Shown here piece after piece: positions 35,603 to 44,078 of a stretch of DNA of 64,000 bases (its first letter is position 1; every line of letters starts with the position of its first letter). The DNA is from Chryseobacterium scophthalmum (lineage in GTDB: Bacteria > Bacteroidota > Bacteroidia > Flavobacteriales > Weeksellaceae): contig NZ_FSRQ01000001.1 in NCBI RefSeq assembly GCF_900143185.1, forward strand, positions 62,001-126,000. Reading direction: 5' to 3'. The translations under genes were made by a program, and so were the position numbers. Below the pieces are notes generated by a model, which searched no databases, was not told the origin of the DNA, and saw only the letters and a list, made by a program, of their open reading frames with translations.

Positions 35603-36733
35603 ATGAAATTTATTATTTCAAGTGGTGAACTGCAGAAGGCTTTGCAAACTGTAAGTGGCGTAATATCAAGTTCTCAGTCGAGACCGATTTTAGAAAACTA
35701 TCTTTTTGAACTAAACGAAAACAACGTTACCATTACTGCATCTGATGGCGAAACGACACTTATTACTTCTTTGGAGGTAAAGTCTGACGATTCTGGTAAG
35801 TTTGCGGTTCCAGCTAAGATTTTTCAAGATTTTATTAAAACCTATGGCGAACAGCCTCTTACTTTGGTAGTGAAAGATAATGCTGAAAATACAGGAAGTT
35901 TGCTTGAAATTTTGGATGAAAAAGATAATTTTGCTGTGGCTTTAGATAACGCAGATGATTATCCTGAGATTCCGGAATTTGATGCTTCTCAAAGTATCAC
36001 AATGCCTGCAGGAGTTTTGTCTGAAGCTTTAACCAACACACTTTTTGCAACAAGCAATGATTCTCTTCGTCCGGTAATGACAGGAGTTTTGTTCCAGTTT
36101 GGGGAAAACGAAACCAATTTTGTTTCTACAGATTCTCACAGATTGGTAGTGTACAAAAGAACAGATTTGATGAATGCCGAACCAATGGAATTCATCATGC
36201 CTAAAAAGCCGTTGAATATTTTCAAAAATATTTTAGCAAGCTCAAACGAAGACATTAAAATCGACTTCAACGAGAATATGGCTAAATTTACTTTTGGTAA
36301 ACATATCTGGATCTGTAGATTAATCGACGGTAAATATCCTAACTATACTGCGGTAATCCCTAAAGAGAACCCGAATGTTTTGACGATCAACAGAAACCTT
36401 TTGTTAGGTGCGATTAAGAGAGCGTCGATCATGTCTAATAAATCAACCAATCAGGTAAGATTCAAATTATCTGCAAATATTCTTCACCTTCACGCAGAAG
36501 ATACAGAATATGCAAACAAAGCAGATATGCAGATTCCTTGTGATTATAATGGTGAAGATATCAACATCGGTTTCAGTTCTAAATTCTTAACAGAAATGTT
36601 GGGTATTTTAGGAGCAGATGATATTACAATGAAAATGTCTCAACCCAACAGACCGGGAATCATTGAGCCGCTTGACGGACTTGAAGAAAACGAAAATATC
36701 TTAATGCTTTCAATGCCGGTAATCGGATTGTAA
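35603..36733 (+). CDS. dnaN: DNA polymerase III beta subunit (sliding clamp)
   Basis: A 376-aa protein, the normal length. It begins MKFIISSGELQKALQTVSGV and contains the three clamp domains (SRPILENYLFEL, LRPVMTGVLFQFGENETNF, SNKSTNQVRFKLSANILHL). The C-terminus NILMLSMPVIGL is typical. It forms the ring that holds the polymerase on DNA. Here it is not next to dnaA, which is usual in Bacteroidota. It has its own promoter box and terminator. Confidence 0.97.
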   Translation: MKFIISSGELQKALQTVSGVISSSQSRPILENYLFELNENNVTITASDGETTLITSLEVKSDDSGKFAVPAKIFQDFIKTYGEQPLTLVVKDNAENTGSLLEILDEKDNFAVALDNADDYPEIPEFDASQSITMPAGVLSEALTNTLFATSNDSLRPVMTGVLFQFGENETNFVSTDSHRLVVYKRTDLMNAEPMEFIMPKKPLNIFKNILASSNEDIKIDFNENMAKFTFGKHIWICRLIDGKYPNYTAVIPKENPNVLTINRNLLLGAIKRASIMSNKSTNQVRFKLSANILHLHAEDTEYANKADMQIPCDYNGEDINIGFSSKFLTEMLGILGADDITMKMSQPNRPGIIEPLDGLEENENILMLSMPVIGL

Positions 36734-36752
36734 GATTAAAAAAATATAAGTG

Positions 36753-36787
36753 AAAAGGATCTCAAATTTTTGAGATCCTTTTTTTTT
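36753..36787 (+). terminator. dnaN terminator
   Basis: AAAAGGATCTCA and TGAGATCCTTTT form a 12-bp stem followed by a run of T. Confidence 0.9.
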
Positions 36788-36848
36788 GCGGAAGCATTTT
36801 GGTTGATTTTAGATATTGAGGTTTCAATCAAAATATGTTATAATAATT

Positions 36849-38311
36849 TTATTTTTTTTCAATCTTTACCAATCCTTGTCTGGTCGCTAAATAAAGGTTT
36901 CCTTTCTCATCAAATGTCATTGTTGAGATGTATGAAGTTGGAATATCTGAGTTTTGATTATGATAATTTTCCCATCCATCTTTTAAGTCGTATCTTATCA
37001 ATCCTGCTCTGTCGGTTGATATCCAAACTACTTTATCAGTTTTGTCGTAAAGAATACAGTTTGTATGATTAAAAGGCATTCCTGAGTTTTCTGTTGTGTA
37101 TTGTTTAAATGTTCCGTCATTATTTCTAATTGCAAAACCTTCATTTCTATTTACCTGTCCTTTTTCTTTAGAGTTAAACTCATATAACGTAAAGTATAGA
37201 TTACCATTTTCATCTTCATCCATTGAGGTAATACATTTGCCTTTTAATATCGTCGAAGAATTTTCAAAATTTATAGCTTTTCCATTTTCATCGATCATTA
37301 CCGTTCCGCTAAAAGTTCCAATCCAGATTCTGTTTTTAGAATCCCTTTTTGCGAAAGTTACTCTGTCGGAAGGAAATTCTTTAATTTTACTTTTATTGAT
37401 ATTTGACCATTTTCCGTTTTTGAAAATTGTTAATCCTTCATCAGAACAGAAAAATACTTCGCCGGTTTTCGGGTTGTTAATTATTTCATAGGCTCCGTCA
37501 ATGCCGATTTCTTTAGGATCATATTTTGTCCATTTATCATTATCAAAACTATAAATGTTGTTGGTTGCTGCAACCCATTTTATATTGTCATTATCCGAAG
37601 CAAGGGCATAATATGAAAGAATTTTCCTTTATCAGTAATATTTTGCTCTACGTTTTTAAAATCTTTGCCATCAAAAGTGACCAAACTTTCATCTGCAGTT
37701 AACCAAATTAATCCACTTTTATCAATTGCAATATGATCATTCATATTGTTTGGAAGATTGGAGTTTTTAGAGTTCCAAGATGTTATCTTATAATTTTTTA
37801 AATTTTCGTTTTTATAATTATAAGTTTTATTGAATATTTCAGGATTTGTAGGTCTGTCAAATGATTTTGTAAAAGCTTTGACATCTACTCTTTCTACATT
37901 CCCTTTGATTTTGTTTTCGTTGATGGCGAAAATTAAATTAATTGAAGACTTTTCCTCCTTTTTTCCAGCTGTAATTGCAGGTGACCAGTTTTTCAATTTA
38001 TTTAATTTTTCAATAATCTTTAAAGTAATTGGGTTTTTTGATTGGTCTGTATGGCTTAGAACACAAGCTTTTCCTTTCGAATCAACAAGCATCTGAAATT
38101 TAATAACACCTTTTAAGCCTTTTAAATTCAAAGATTCTTGAAGTTCATTTTGTAATTGCAAAAAATTTTGTTCATCATATCCGGCTTTTACATCTCCACA
38201 ATCCAGGCAAAACTTATCTGTTTTACAGTTGTCTAATTTTACAGGAAAAATATTTTGAGCATTCAGGTTTACTGCGAAAGCAGTCGATAAAATTAAAATT
38301 GTTTTTTTCAT
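36849..38311 (-). pseudogene. Beta-propeller protein gene with frameshift
   Basis: The start at 38311 gives a signal peptide (KKTILILSTAFAVNLNAQ), a TonB-C-like domain (KGVIKFQMLVDSKGKACVL) at about residues 50-115, and propeller blades from about 195. The frame stops at 37580. Moving by one base at the A4 run at 37622-37625 joins it to an open frame that continues without stop to 36849 (LSYYALASDNDNIKWVAATN then more blades and VWISTDRAGLIRYDL). The joined product is about 487 aa. One missing A would explain it, as a true mutation or an assembly error. Confidence 0.75.
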
Positions 38312-38392
38312 CTAGTTTAGTTTTCTATTTTGGATGATTAATAATGGCATTCAGTTTTTAATTTTTATTGATCAAATATAATTTTTATATGT

Positions 38393-38764
38393 TTAATCTA
38401 CTAAAATTCTATAATCAAAAACTTCTTTTCTGTTTTTTAGGATTGATTCAAAATAAATGGGTTTAATGCTAATCTGCCTGCGATAAAATTTAAAATCATC
38501 ATTGTAGATCTCTAAAATTTTATCTTTAGTTTCTTTATTGGGATTTTGTAAATATTTTTCACAAAGACAAAGAGCCAATTCTTGTTTCGCAGATTCAAGC
38601 CTCCATTGATTACCGACCATATGTTGTCCGTCTACTTTAAATTCCTCTTTTTCATCTAAAACATCATACTTGATTTTACAAAATCTAAAACTAACTTCTC
38701 CGGTATATTTTTCGGTACAGGAAAACAGTATTGTCAAAAGCGAGAATAGATAGATTGGTTTCAT
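38393..38764 (-). CDS. Small lipoprotein of unknown function
   Basis: A 123-aa protein with a lipoprotein signal (FSLLTILFSC, Cys about residue 16). It has no recognised domain. The rest is hydrophilic, with GNQWRLESAKQELALCLCEK in the middle. It starts 15 bases after the stop of the MORN-like gene and is probably co-transcribed with it. Confidence 0.6.
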   Translation of the reverse strand: MKPIYLFSLLTILFSCTEKYTGEVSFRFCKIKYDVLDEKEEFKVDGQHMVGNQWRLESAKQELALCLCEKYLQNPNKETKDKILEIYNDDFKFYRRQISIKPIYFESILKNRKEVFDYRILVD

Positions 38765-38779
38765 TTTGCAAAGTCTATG

Positions 38780-39562
38780 TTAGTTGCAATCTTTTATTTT
38801 TCTTCCGATTTTATACTCTGTTTCGCATATTGTTCCATCATCACTCAAGCAAAACCAAATGCCATTTTTTTTCCCATTTATATATTCTTCGTGTATTTTT
38901 AAAATTTCTTTTTCAAAAAAATTAAATTCTGACTTTCTCTCATTTTCATCGAAAATTGTCTCCCAATATTTATTTCCATCAGAACTGAATCTGATGTGTT
39001 TAATTTTTTTGTTTTTTTCGGGAATATATAAAGTTTCATCACTAACAATTTGCTCAGAATTTATGTTGTAGTAGAGCAATGTTTTGTTCAATTTTCCATT
39101 TTGATAAAATTCTTCAAATTTCAACCCATTTTTATTATACGTCTGTGCAATTCCCGAATAAAATTTGTTTGTTGATTTGTCATATGCGATTCCATTTTGA
39201 AAATAAATCTCTAAGTTTTTCAATTTTTTGAATTGGATGTTTTTGCATTTATTTTTATCATACCAACTTATCCATTTTTTGCGGTCTTCTTCATAATACC
39301 CACTAGGATATGTTCTCGCATAATTTGCCATGCTTTCTGTCGAAACGTGAGCGTATTTTAAAATGAATTTTAGTGAGTTAAGAAATTCTTCGTTTTGTAT
39401 TTTATAAATTAAACTGTCAACAACTTTTATGTTATTAAAAAATTCTTCTTTGAAGTATAGGTTTTCTGTACAGTTTTCTATTGTACTAATTTGACTTCTT
39501 CCGAAAAACGGAACAAAACAAATTAGTACAAATAGTAATTTATTTAAATTTCTAGTTTTCAT
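38780..39562 (-). CDS. Secreted MORN/YwqK-like repeat protein
   Basis: A 260-aa protein with a signal peptide (NKLLFVLICFVPFFGRSQ). The second half has MORN/YwqK-type repeats: YSGIAQTYNKNGLKFEEFYQ, NGKLNKTLLYYNINSE, KYWETIFDENERKSEF and EEYINGKKNGIWFCLSDDGT. Such repeats act as protein-binding beta hairpins; some form toxin-immunity pairs, but no toxin partner is seen. Hairpin element A lies upstream, followed by the GLPGLI gene. Confidence 0.7.
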   Translation of the reverse strand: MKTRNLNKLLFVLICFVPFFGRSQISTIENCTENLYFKEEFFNNIKVVDSLIYKIQNEEFLNSLKFILKYAHVSTESMANYARTYPSGYYEEDRKKWISWYDKNKCKNIQFKKLKNLEIYFQNGIAYDKSTNKFYSGIAQTYNKNGLKFEEFYQNGKLNKTLLYYNINSEQIVSDETLYIPEKNKKIKHIRFSSDGNKYWETIFDENERKSEFNFFEKEILKIHEEYINGKKNGIWFCLSDDGTICETEYKIGRKIKDCN

Positions 39563-39630
39563 TAATTTTTTTTCTCAGTTTTTTCCAATAGAACTAGATT
39601 ATAAAAAATTGCGGAGTTGGAAAAATAGCG

Positions 39631-39695
39631 CGGTTAAATATTTCGAATATTTCAATGTAGATTTACCCCGCATTTTGCCAATGCAATGTTAATCG
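39631..39695. repeat. Cassette-border element A (attC-like)
   Basis: The ends CGGTTAA (39631-39637) and TTAATCG (39689-39695) pair in 6 of 7 positions. The core contains ACCCCGCATTTTGCCAAT (39665-39682), identical to element B. The element begins 6 bases after the stop of the GLPGLI gene. On that strand its outer end reads GATTAAC, close to the attC R-box form RYYYAAC. Confidence 0.55.
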
Positions 39696-39701
39696 AAGTT
39701 G

Positions 39702-40490
39702 TTATTTGTAATTTATTTTGTGATTTAATTCAATTGGATTATTTTCTTGTAAAATATTATTTTGCATCTCTTTAACCTTTATAGAAATATCCACTGTACT
39801 ACCTTTCGGATCGGTAAATGTAGCTGTCTTCCAACCTTTTGAATTTATATTAAATGGGTCATTAAAATATGATTTTGCAAGTGTTTCATATTTTTTCCAA
39901 TCAATTTTTACTGTTTTTGTTCGTGCGTCAAAAATATTCACGCCTTTCTTGACTTCTATCAAATTAAATGAATATTCATTGTTTAAATCTTGAATAGAAA
40001 CAATCAATCCAGGTAAACCACTGAAAATATAGGGACCATCTGCAAAAGGTAATTCTGTAGTAAACCAAGCAATCCAGCTTCTTCCTCCATACGTAGTTTC
40101 TGCTTTTTGAGATTTATATTTTCCAATGAGCTTTTGTTCCGAAGTAATATTCCAATTTAATATTTCCTCAACTGGAAGAAGATAATCTGTTCCCAAATAA
40201 GTTATTACTTTTTCAATTCTTTTTTGAGCTAAATTCTTTTTGACATAGAATTGGTTTTCAACACCCATTTTAAATCTTCCGTGTCCATTATTCAACTTTA
40301 TTGAATCTAAATTTTTGTCTAGTGAATCTCTAAAAATTGAACTATTATTTTTTAGATCCAAGATCATATTCTCGGAATAAAAATCATCTTGTTTTTCTGA
40401 ATTCACTTTGCATTTTGTTTCGTAAATAAAACTAAATTTTTGCGGGAAGCAAAAGGTAGAAATTCCAAGAAAAAATATAATAGATTTCAT
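39702..40490 (-). CDS. GLPGLI-family protein
   Basis: A 262-aa protein with a signal peptide (SIIFFLGISTFCFPQ). It is recognised by the motif GLPGLI (about residues 156-161, within PYIFSGLPGLIVSIQD) and the preceding GRSWIAWFTTELPFADGPY. The family is Bacteroidota-specific, exported and of unknown function. The gene lies between border elements B and A in the accessory region, the layout expected for a single-gene cassette. Confidence 0.85.
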   Translation of the reverse strand: MKSIIFFLGISTFCFPQKFSFIYETKCKVNSEKQDDFYSENMILDLKNNSSIFRDSLDKNLDSIKLNNGHGRFKMGVENQFYVKKNLAQKRIEKVITYLGTDYLLPVEEILNWNITSEQKLIGKYKSQKAETTYGGRSWIAWFTTELPFADGPYIFSGLPGLIVSIQDLNNEYSFNLIEVKKGVNIFDARTKTVKIDWKKYETLAKSYFNDPFNINSKGWKTATFTDPKGSTVDISIKVKEMQNNILQENNPIELNHKINYK

Positions 40491-40642
40491 TTATGACGAG
40501 TGTTTGTTTAAATTTCTGATAAAGGTTTGGGGCCTTGCGAAGTGAGAAAATTATAAGAATGAAAAGTTCAACAATTTACAATTGAAACAAAGTGCTTTTT
40601 TAGATTGTCTAATTTAAGAAAAAAACAATATGAAAAGCAGCG

Positions 40643-40711
40643 GCGTATAAAAAAGTAGAGTAGTTCAATTTAGAATTTAACCCCGCATTTTGCCAATACA
40701 ATGTTGTACGC
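40643..40711. repeat. Cassette-border element B (attC-like)
   Basis: The ends GCGTATAA (40643-40650) and TTGTACGC (40704-40711) pair in 7 of 8 positions. The core ACCCCGCATTTTGCCAAT (40680-40697) is identical to element A. It starts 7 bases after the nucleotidyltransferase stop. The last 12 bases are also part of the 17-bp inverted repeat shared with element C. Confidence 0.55.
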
Positions 40712-40718
40712 AGTTTTT

Positions 40719-41000
40719 TTATATTGCAATTTTTTTGGCATTAGATTTTTTGATAAAACTTAGTTCTATCTCTTCCTCAAAAGTTAGACATGTTATATGA
40801 GGAAAAAATTCAGTAAGTTCATGATTTATTTTCTTCTTAATACTTTTCATTGCATCATAATCTCCATAAATTATCAGAATATCTATGTCTTCATAATAGC
40901 TTCCAGTAAGATATGACCCAAAAAGATAAATTTGTAAATTTTGAGAATTAGAATTCTTTATTATCTCAATTAATTTCACATTAATGTTAGTTACCTCCAT
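40719..41000 (-). CDS. Minimal nucleotidyltransferase (MNT) domain protein
   Basis: The start at 41000 (MEVTNINVKL) is preferred to 41042 because it overlaps the upstream stop by 10 bases and begins the conserved strand. The product has 93 aa. Nucleotidyltransferase residues are visible: GS at 28-29 and D38, D40 (FGSYLTGSYYEDIDILI). MNT proteins often act as antitoxins to HEPN toxins by transferring nucleotides; here no HEPN partner is seen. It is the last gene of the cassette unit. Confidence 0.75.
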   Translation of the reverse strand: MEVTNINVKLIEIIKNSNSQNLQIYLFGSYLTGSYYEDIDILIIYGDYDAMKSIKKKINHELTEFFPHITCLTFEEEIELSFIKKSNAKKIAI

Positions 41001-41503
41001 TTTGAGTTTAATTTTCCTAAAAATTCCCCCCAGGTACAACATTCTATATCAAGTTGCGTATTAATATTATGTGCTTGTGTAGTAATTGAGCCATTTGGGT
41101 TAGTTTTAATAACAACTTTAAAATCTCCATATAAGTCTCTTGCAAACCTTATTGACTCTCCTGTAACATCATATTCATTAATCATAATAGCAATGATTGA
41201 TGGTAAACCAAATCGCTCGATTTCAATTCTTCTATTATCTAATCTTTTAAAACTTTTAACAGCTGTGTGTTGACGTAATGCTCTAGATACAAAATAAAAT
41301 TCTTTATCTAATAAAATCTCATTATCTTCATTGTTACAGAATCTCATAAAATCTCCCAAAGTACCAAAAGAAATATTTCGATTATGTAAAAATTCAATTG
41401 CATTCCAAGGAATATTATGTTGTTTTTTTATATTAACAATAAAATTAATAGTGAGAAATCTATTGCAAATTTCTTGCAAAGCTGAAAGCTCTATTTTTTC
41501 CAT
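40991..41503 (-). CDS. Unknown protein between HNH and MNT genes
   Basis: Read from ATG 41503 this is 170 aa and has no recognised domain. The same frame, however, is open further upstream to an ATG at 41647 that overlaps the HNH stop, except for one TAA at 41627-41629 (codon 7 of the longer form). The upstream stretch looks like coding sequence (KDFLIEKLINFKSAKKINS, then NLILVERKKGIDFTAF). The original gene was probably 218 codons and may be broken or recoded. Sequence blocks: LRQHTAVKSFKRLDNRR, FARDLYGDFKVVIKT and CCTWGEFLGKL. Confidence 0.6.
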   Translation of the reverse strand: MEKIELSALQEICNRFLTINFIVNIKKQHNIPWNAIEFLHNRNISFGTLGDFMRFCNNEDNEILLDKEFYFVSRALRQHTAVKSFKRLDNRRIEIERFGLPSIIAIMINEYDVTGESIRFARDLYGDFKVVIKTNPNGSITTQAHNINTQLDIECCTWGEFLGKLNSKWR

Positions 41504-41639
41504 TGATAAAGTAAATGCAGTAAAATCAATTCCTTTTTTACGCTCTACTAAAATTAAATTTTGCTCTATTGAATTAATTTTTTTTGCAGATTTGAAGTTT
41601 ATTAATTTTTCAATTAAAAAATCTTTTTACCAATTATCG

Positions 41640-42329
41640 CTATACATAAACAGTTTTTATTTCTTGAGGAAATCTAATACCAGTTGATATTGTATTAAAT
41701 ATATGTTTTGCTTCAAAATCCTTAACATGTTGTTGGAAATTTTGAAAAATTTCTTTTTCGGATTCTGTCAATAAATGACTATTTATTTCAATAATATTTA
41801 ATAGCTTTCTATTATTAGGAATTAAAATAGTTCTAATTTTTTCTAACCAAATTTCAGGCATTTCGCTTTCTGGATTAAATCGTTCTTCTGTTTCAGGACC
41901 ATAAAGCTCAAAAACCGTCTTGTTTTCTTCGAATAATGGAGTAATAATTAATTTAACTGAAGTTCTATCGTCAAATTTTTTTATCCCGAAAATTTTAGAA
42001 ATACTTTCTTCATGGTTTCTCTTCCATGTATTTATAAGTTGTTTTGGAAAATCATCTTCGTTCTTATCGATAATAGTGTGACAATTTGGACACAATAGAA
42101 TTAAATTATCATAATCTCCTTTTTCGATATCAGTTAAACTATCATCTTTTCTAGCGCCTTTATTTACACTTATTATATGTGCGATTTCTGCAATATGAAT
42201 TTCTTTTTCCTTAAAAGTTTTAAATAAAGGTTCATTACATTCTGGTCTTTGACAATAACCTCCTGAATTAGCAAAAAGTTTAACTTTTGTAAAATTGTCA
42301 GGATTTGCTTTTCCTCTTGAACATGCCAT
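41640..42329 (-). CDS. HNH-endonuclease-domain protein
   Basis: The 229-aa protein has an HNH module in residues 22-110: Cys26 and Cys31 (GGYCQRPECNEPL), H51 in AEIAHIISVNK, and LILLCPNCHTIID with Cys80, Cys83 and H84. N75 and H51 give the catalytic set; the four Cys bind a zinc. The C-terminal 115 residues are mostly helical and unassigned. Together with the next two genes, whose starts overlap (8 and 10 bases), it forms one unit. Such nucleases often serve in phage defence; this is inferred only. Confidence 0.8.
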   Translation of the reverse strand: MACSRGKANPDNFTKVKLFANSGGYCQRPECNEPLFKTFKEKEIHIAEIAHIISVNKGARKDDSLTDIEKGDYDNLILLCPNCHTIIDKNEDDFPKQLINTWKRNHEESISKIFGIKKFDDRTSVKLIITPLFEENKTVFELYGPETEERFNPESEMPEIWLEKIRTILIPNNRKLLNIIEINSHLLTESEKEIFQNFQQHVKDFEAKHIFNTISTGIRFPQEIKTVYV

Positions 42330-42350
42330 TTGATTGCTGTTTGTTTAAAA

Positions 42351-42404
42351 TTGCGTACAACATTTGGATTCACGCATTGCGTCAATCCAAACTAATTACG
42401 CTAA
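42351..42404. repeat. Cassette-border element C (hairpin)
   Basis: The outer ends TTGCGTA (42351-42357) and TACGCTAA (42397-42404) pair with one bulge. Inside, TTTGGATT (42363-42370) pairs with AATCCAAA (42384-42391) and ACGCA (42372-42376) with TGCGT (42378-42382). This gives a nearly complete stem-loop with an internal loop, the shape expected of an attC site, though the canonical R-box is not exact. It lies 22 bases before the HNH start codon. Confidence 0.6.
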
Positions 42405-42471
42405 AGTAAATAATTATCTAGTTCAAAACAATTTTAAATCAACATTCAAAGAAAAATCTTTATCTCAATAT

Positions 42472-43191
42472 TTATAGAAGTATTGAGTTTTTAGCTTCCA
42501 ACTTTTCAATTAAATTCCCTTTCACCACCGTAAAAGTATAATCTTTCGCTTCTGCAAACGAGATCTCATATTTTCTTTCAATATTCCTCAATTCTTCAGG
42601 AAATTGGGATAAAAGATGATCGTAATATTCATCAAGAAAATCTTTTGAAGGCATTTTGTAATTTATTTTTAACTGAAAACGTCTGATAATAGCAGTGTCA
42701 ATAATTTCAGCGTGATTGGTAGCGCACAATAAAAGCGCATTTTCGGGATAATAGTCGATTAGCTGAATTAAAGTATTAACGAGTCTTCGCATTTCACCTA
42801 CATCTTTATCATCACTTCCACGGGCTTTTCCGATTTGGTCGAGTTCGTCGAGAAAAAGAACTGATCTTTCTCTTGCAGCCTTGTCGAAGATCATTTTGAT
42901 GTTTTGGGAAGTTTCCCCGATTCTTGATGAAACAATGTTGCTCAAATTTAAGATGATAATACTTTTTCCTAAAGCATTGGCGATCGCCTTTGCGGTCATT
43001 GTTTTTCCGCAACCTGAACTTCCTTCCAGAAGTATTTTATTATTGACGGGAAGACCATATTCCTGAAGTTCTTTGATGTAAGTATGTTCTTTGATGAGCT
43101 GTACAAATTGTTCCTTATTTTGAGGCTCAAGATAAACTTCATCCAGCGTTACAGCTTCTTTATCCTGAATAATGAGATTGTACAGATTCAT
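42472..43191 (-). CDS. AAA-family ATPase
   Basis: The 239-aa protein has Walker A at 57-64 (GSSGCGKT), Walker B at 111-117 (VLFLDELDQ) and a sensor-like block CATNHAEIIDTAIIRRFQLK. It has the short AAA core (about 200 residues) and no other domain. The length matches AAA proteins that act as single-domain ATPases or with a partner. It begins 66 bases after element C and points into the accessory region. Its partner is not clear; the MepB gene lies upstream. Confidence 0.8.
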   Translation of the reverse strand: MNLYNLIIQDKEAVTLDEVYLEPQNKEQFVQLIKEHTYIKELQEYGLPVNNKILLEGSSGCGKTMTAKAIANALGKSIIILNLSNIVSSRIGETSQNIKMIFDKAARERSVLFLDELDQIGKARGSDDKDVGEMRRLVNTLIQLIDYYPENALLLCATNHAEIIDTAIIRRFQLKINYKMPSKDFLDEYYDHLLSQFPEELRNIERKYEISFAEAKDYTFTVVKGNLIEKLEAKNSILL

Positions 43192-43374
43192 ATTTCTTGA
43201 ACATTTATATTAATCTACAAAGATAATTGATTTAAAATTTTGAAGACTATTTAAATGAGTCTGAAAAACAATTTCTTCTTTTTATTTTTCAAATTCTTGC
43301 AAATTAAATTCATCGATTTTAAAGCATTTTAAATCTGCTCAATCAGAAAAATCTGCGAGAGAAAATTGTAATTT

Positions 43375-43878
43375 TTACTGAGCTTCAGATTTTAAAATAG
43401 ATTCAAACTTCTCAACATAATTTTCATCAGCAAAGTTGATAAAAAATTGAGCTTGCCAGTTTTGAGTTTTCGTTGCCTGTTTATTTTGTGGAATATCCCA
43501 GTTCGGATAGACCCTGAAACCCCGTTTTCCGTCTTTGAAATTTGTACTGAGAATTTGATTTTTAATTAAAACTTCTTTCGTAAAAAGGAAAAACCCGAAA
43601 TTCTCAGAGATTTCAGTTAGAATTAAATAAAGATCGGAAGTGTCCTCAGAAGTAAAAGGCTCTGTTTCTTTAGAAATAGAATTTCTTTTCCATAAAGTGA
43701 CGAACTGACCAACTTTTGTCGGTGTTACTTTGGCTTTTCTGAATTTAATTTGAAAGGAATTGAGCTGAAAATTGCATCCAAAATATTCTTTGGATTCTTG
43801 CTCTTGGTGTGTATTGGAAATGACTAAGCCGAGATTTGAAAAAAGTAATTCTTGAAGCTTCTCGAGTAGGGTAGTCAT
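43375..43878 (-). CDS. MepB-family protein
   Basis: A 167-aa protein of the MepB family. Conserved blocks are EYFGCNFQLNSFQIKFRKAK, TPTKVGQFVTLWKR and GKRGFRVYPNWDIPQNKQA. MepB was named from the mepRAB operon of Staphylococcus; its function is unknown. Here no multidrug pump lies next to it. It sits at the right edge of the minus-strand accessory block, 184 bases before the AAA gene. Confidence 0.8.
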   Translation of the reverse strand: MTTLLEKLQELLFSNLGLVISNTHQEQESKEYFGCNFQLNSFQIKFRKAKVTPTKVGQFVTLWKRNSISKETEPFTSEDTSDLYLILTEISENFGFFLFTKEVLIKNQILSTNFKDGKRGFRVYPNWDIPQNKQATKTQNWQAQFFINFADENYVEKFESILKSEAQ

Positions 43879-43997
43879 TGCTTTATGTTTTCGGCTCTTT
43901 TACTCCGGTTGAGTAAAAGAGCGGCAGTTTAGAACTGCAAACATAAAAAAAAATATTAATTGAAATTTGTTAAATAAAAGAACGTGTTTATTAAAAA

Positions 43998-44078
43998 CTA
44001 GTTTCTTTCTTTTCTAGCTGTTACAAAATAAGAAGTAACAATAACTGCACATGTAGCGATACCAATATAAGCGATCAT
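43998..44078 (-). CDS. Small 26-aa membrane protein
   Basis: The minus strand reads MIAYIGIATCAVIVTSYFVT followed by ARKERN and a stop. It is one membrane helix with a positively charged end, the usual design of bacterial small membrane proteins. An AT-rich leader stands before it. The coding claim rests only on this pattern. Confidence 0.45.
   Translation of the reverse strand: MIAYIGIATCAVIVTSYFVTARKERN

Larger units (their letters stand above)
40700..42364. mobile_element. Putative three-gene cassette with 17-bp inverted repeat ends
   Basis: AATGTTGTACGCAGTTT at 40700-40716 and AAATTGCGTACAACATT at 42348-42364 are inverted repeats with one mismatch. They enclose an HNH gene, an unknown gene and a nucleotidyltransferase gene, all on the minus strand with overlapping ends. 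There is no transposase or integrase. In integron cassettes the 5' end of a cassette is complementary to the first box of its own attC; these ends fit that. No target duplication is seen. Confidence 0.5.

Noticed and set aside
37615..37630. Programmed -1 frameshift in the propeller gene
   Set aside because: The site is not a good slippery heptamer and no stimulating hairpin is seen; a single-base loss is simpler.
38784..39071. Plus-strand open frame opposite the MORN-like gene
   Set aside because: Low-complexity hydrophobic translation from the opposite strand of a clear secreted-protein gene.
40700..42364. Insertion sequence
   Set aside because: No transposase is present in or next to the repeat-bounded unit.
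39631..42404. Complete integron
   Set aside because: No integron integrase is seen in the window and the border elements do not meet the strict attC consensus; kept only as attC-like.
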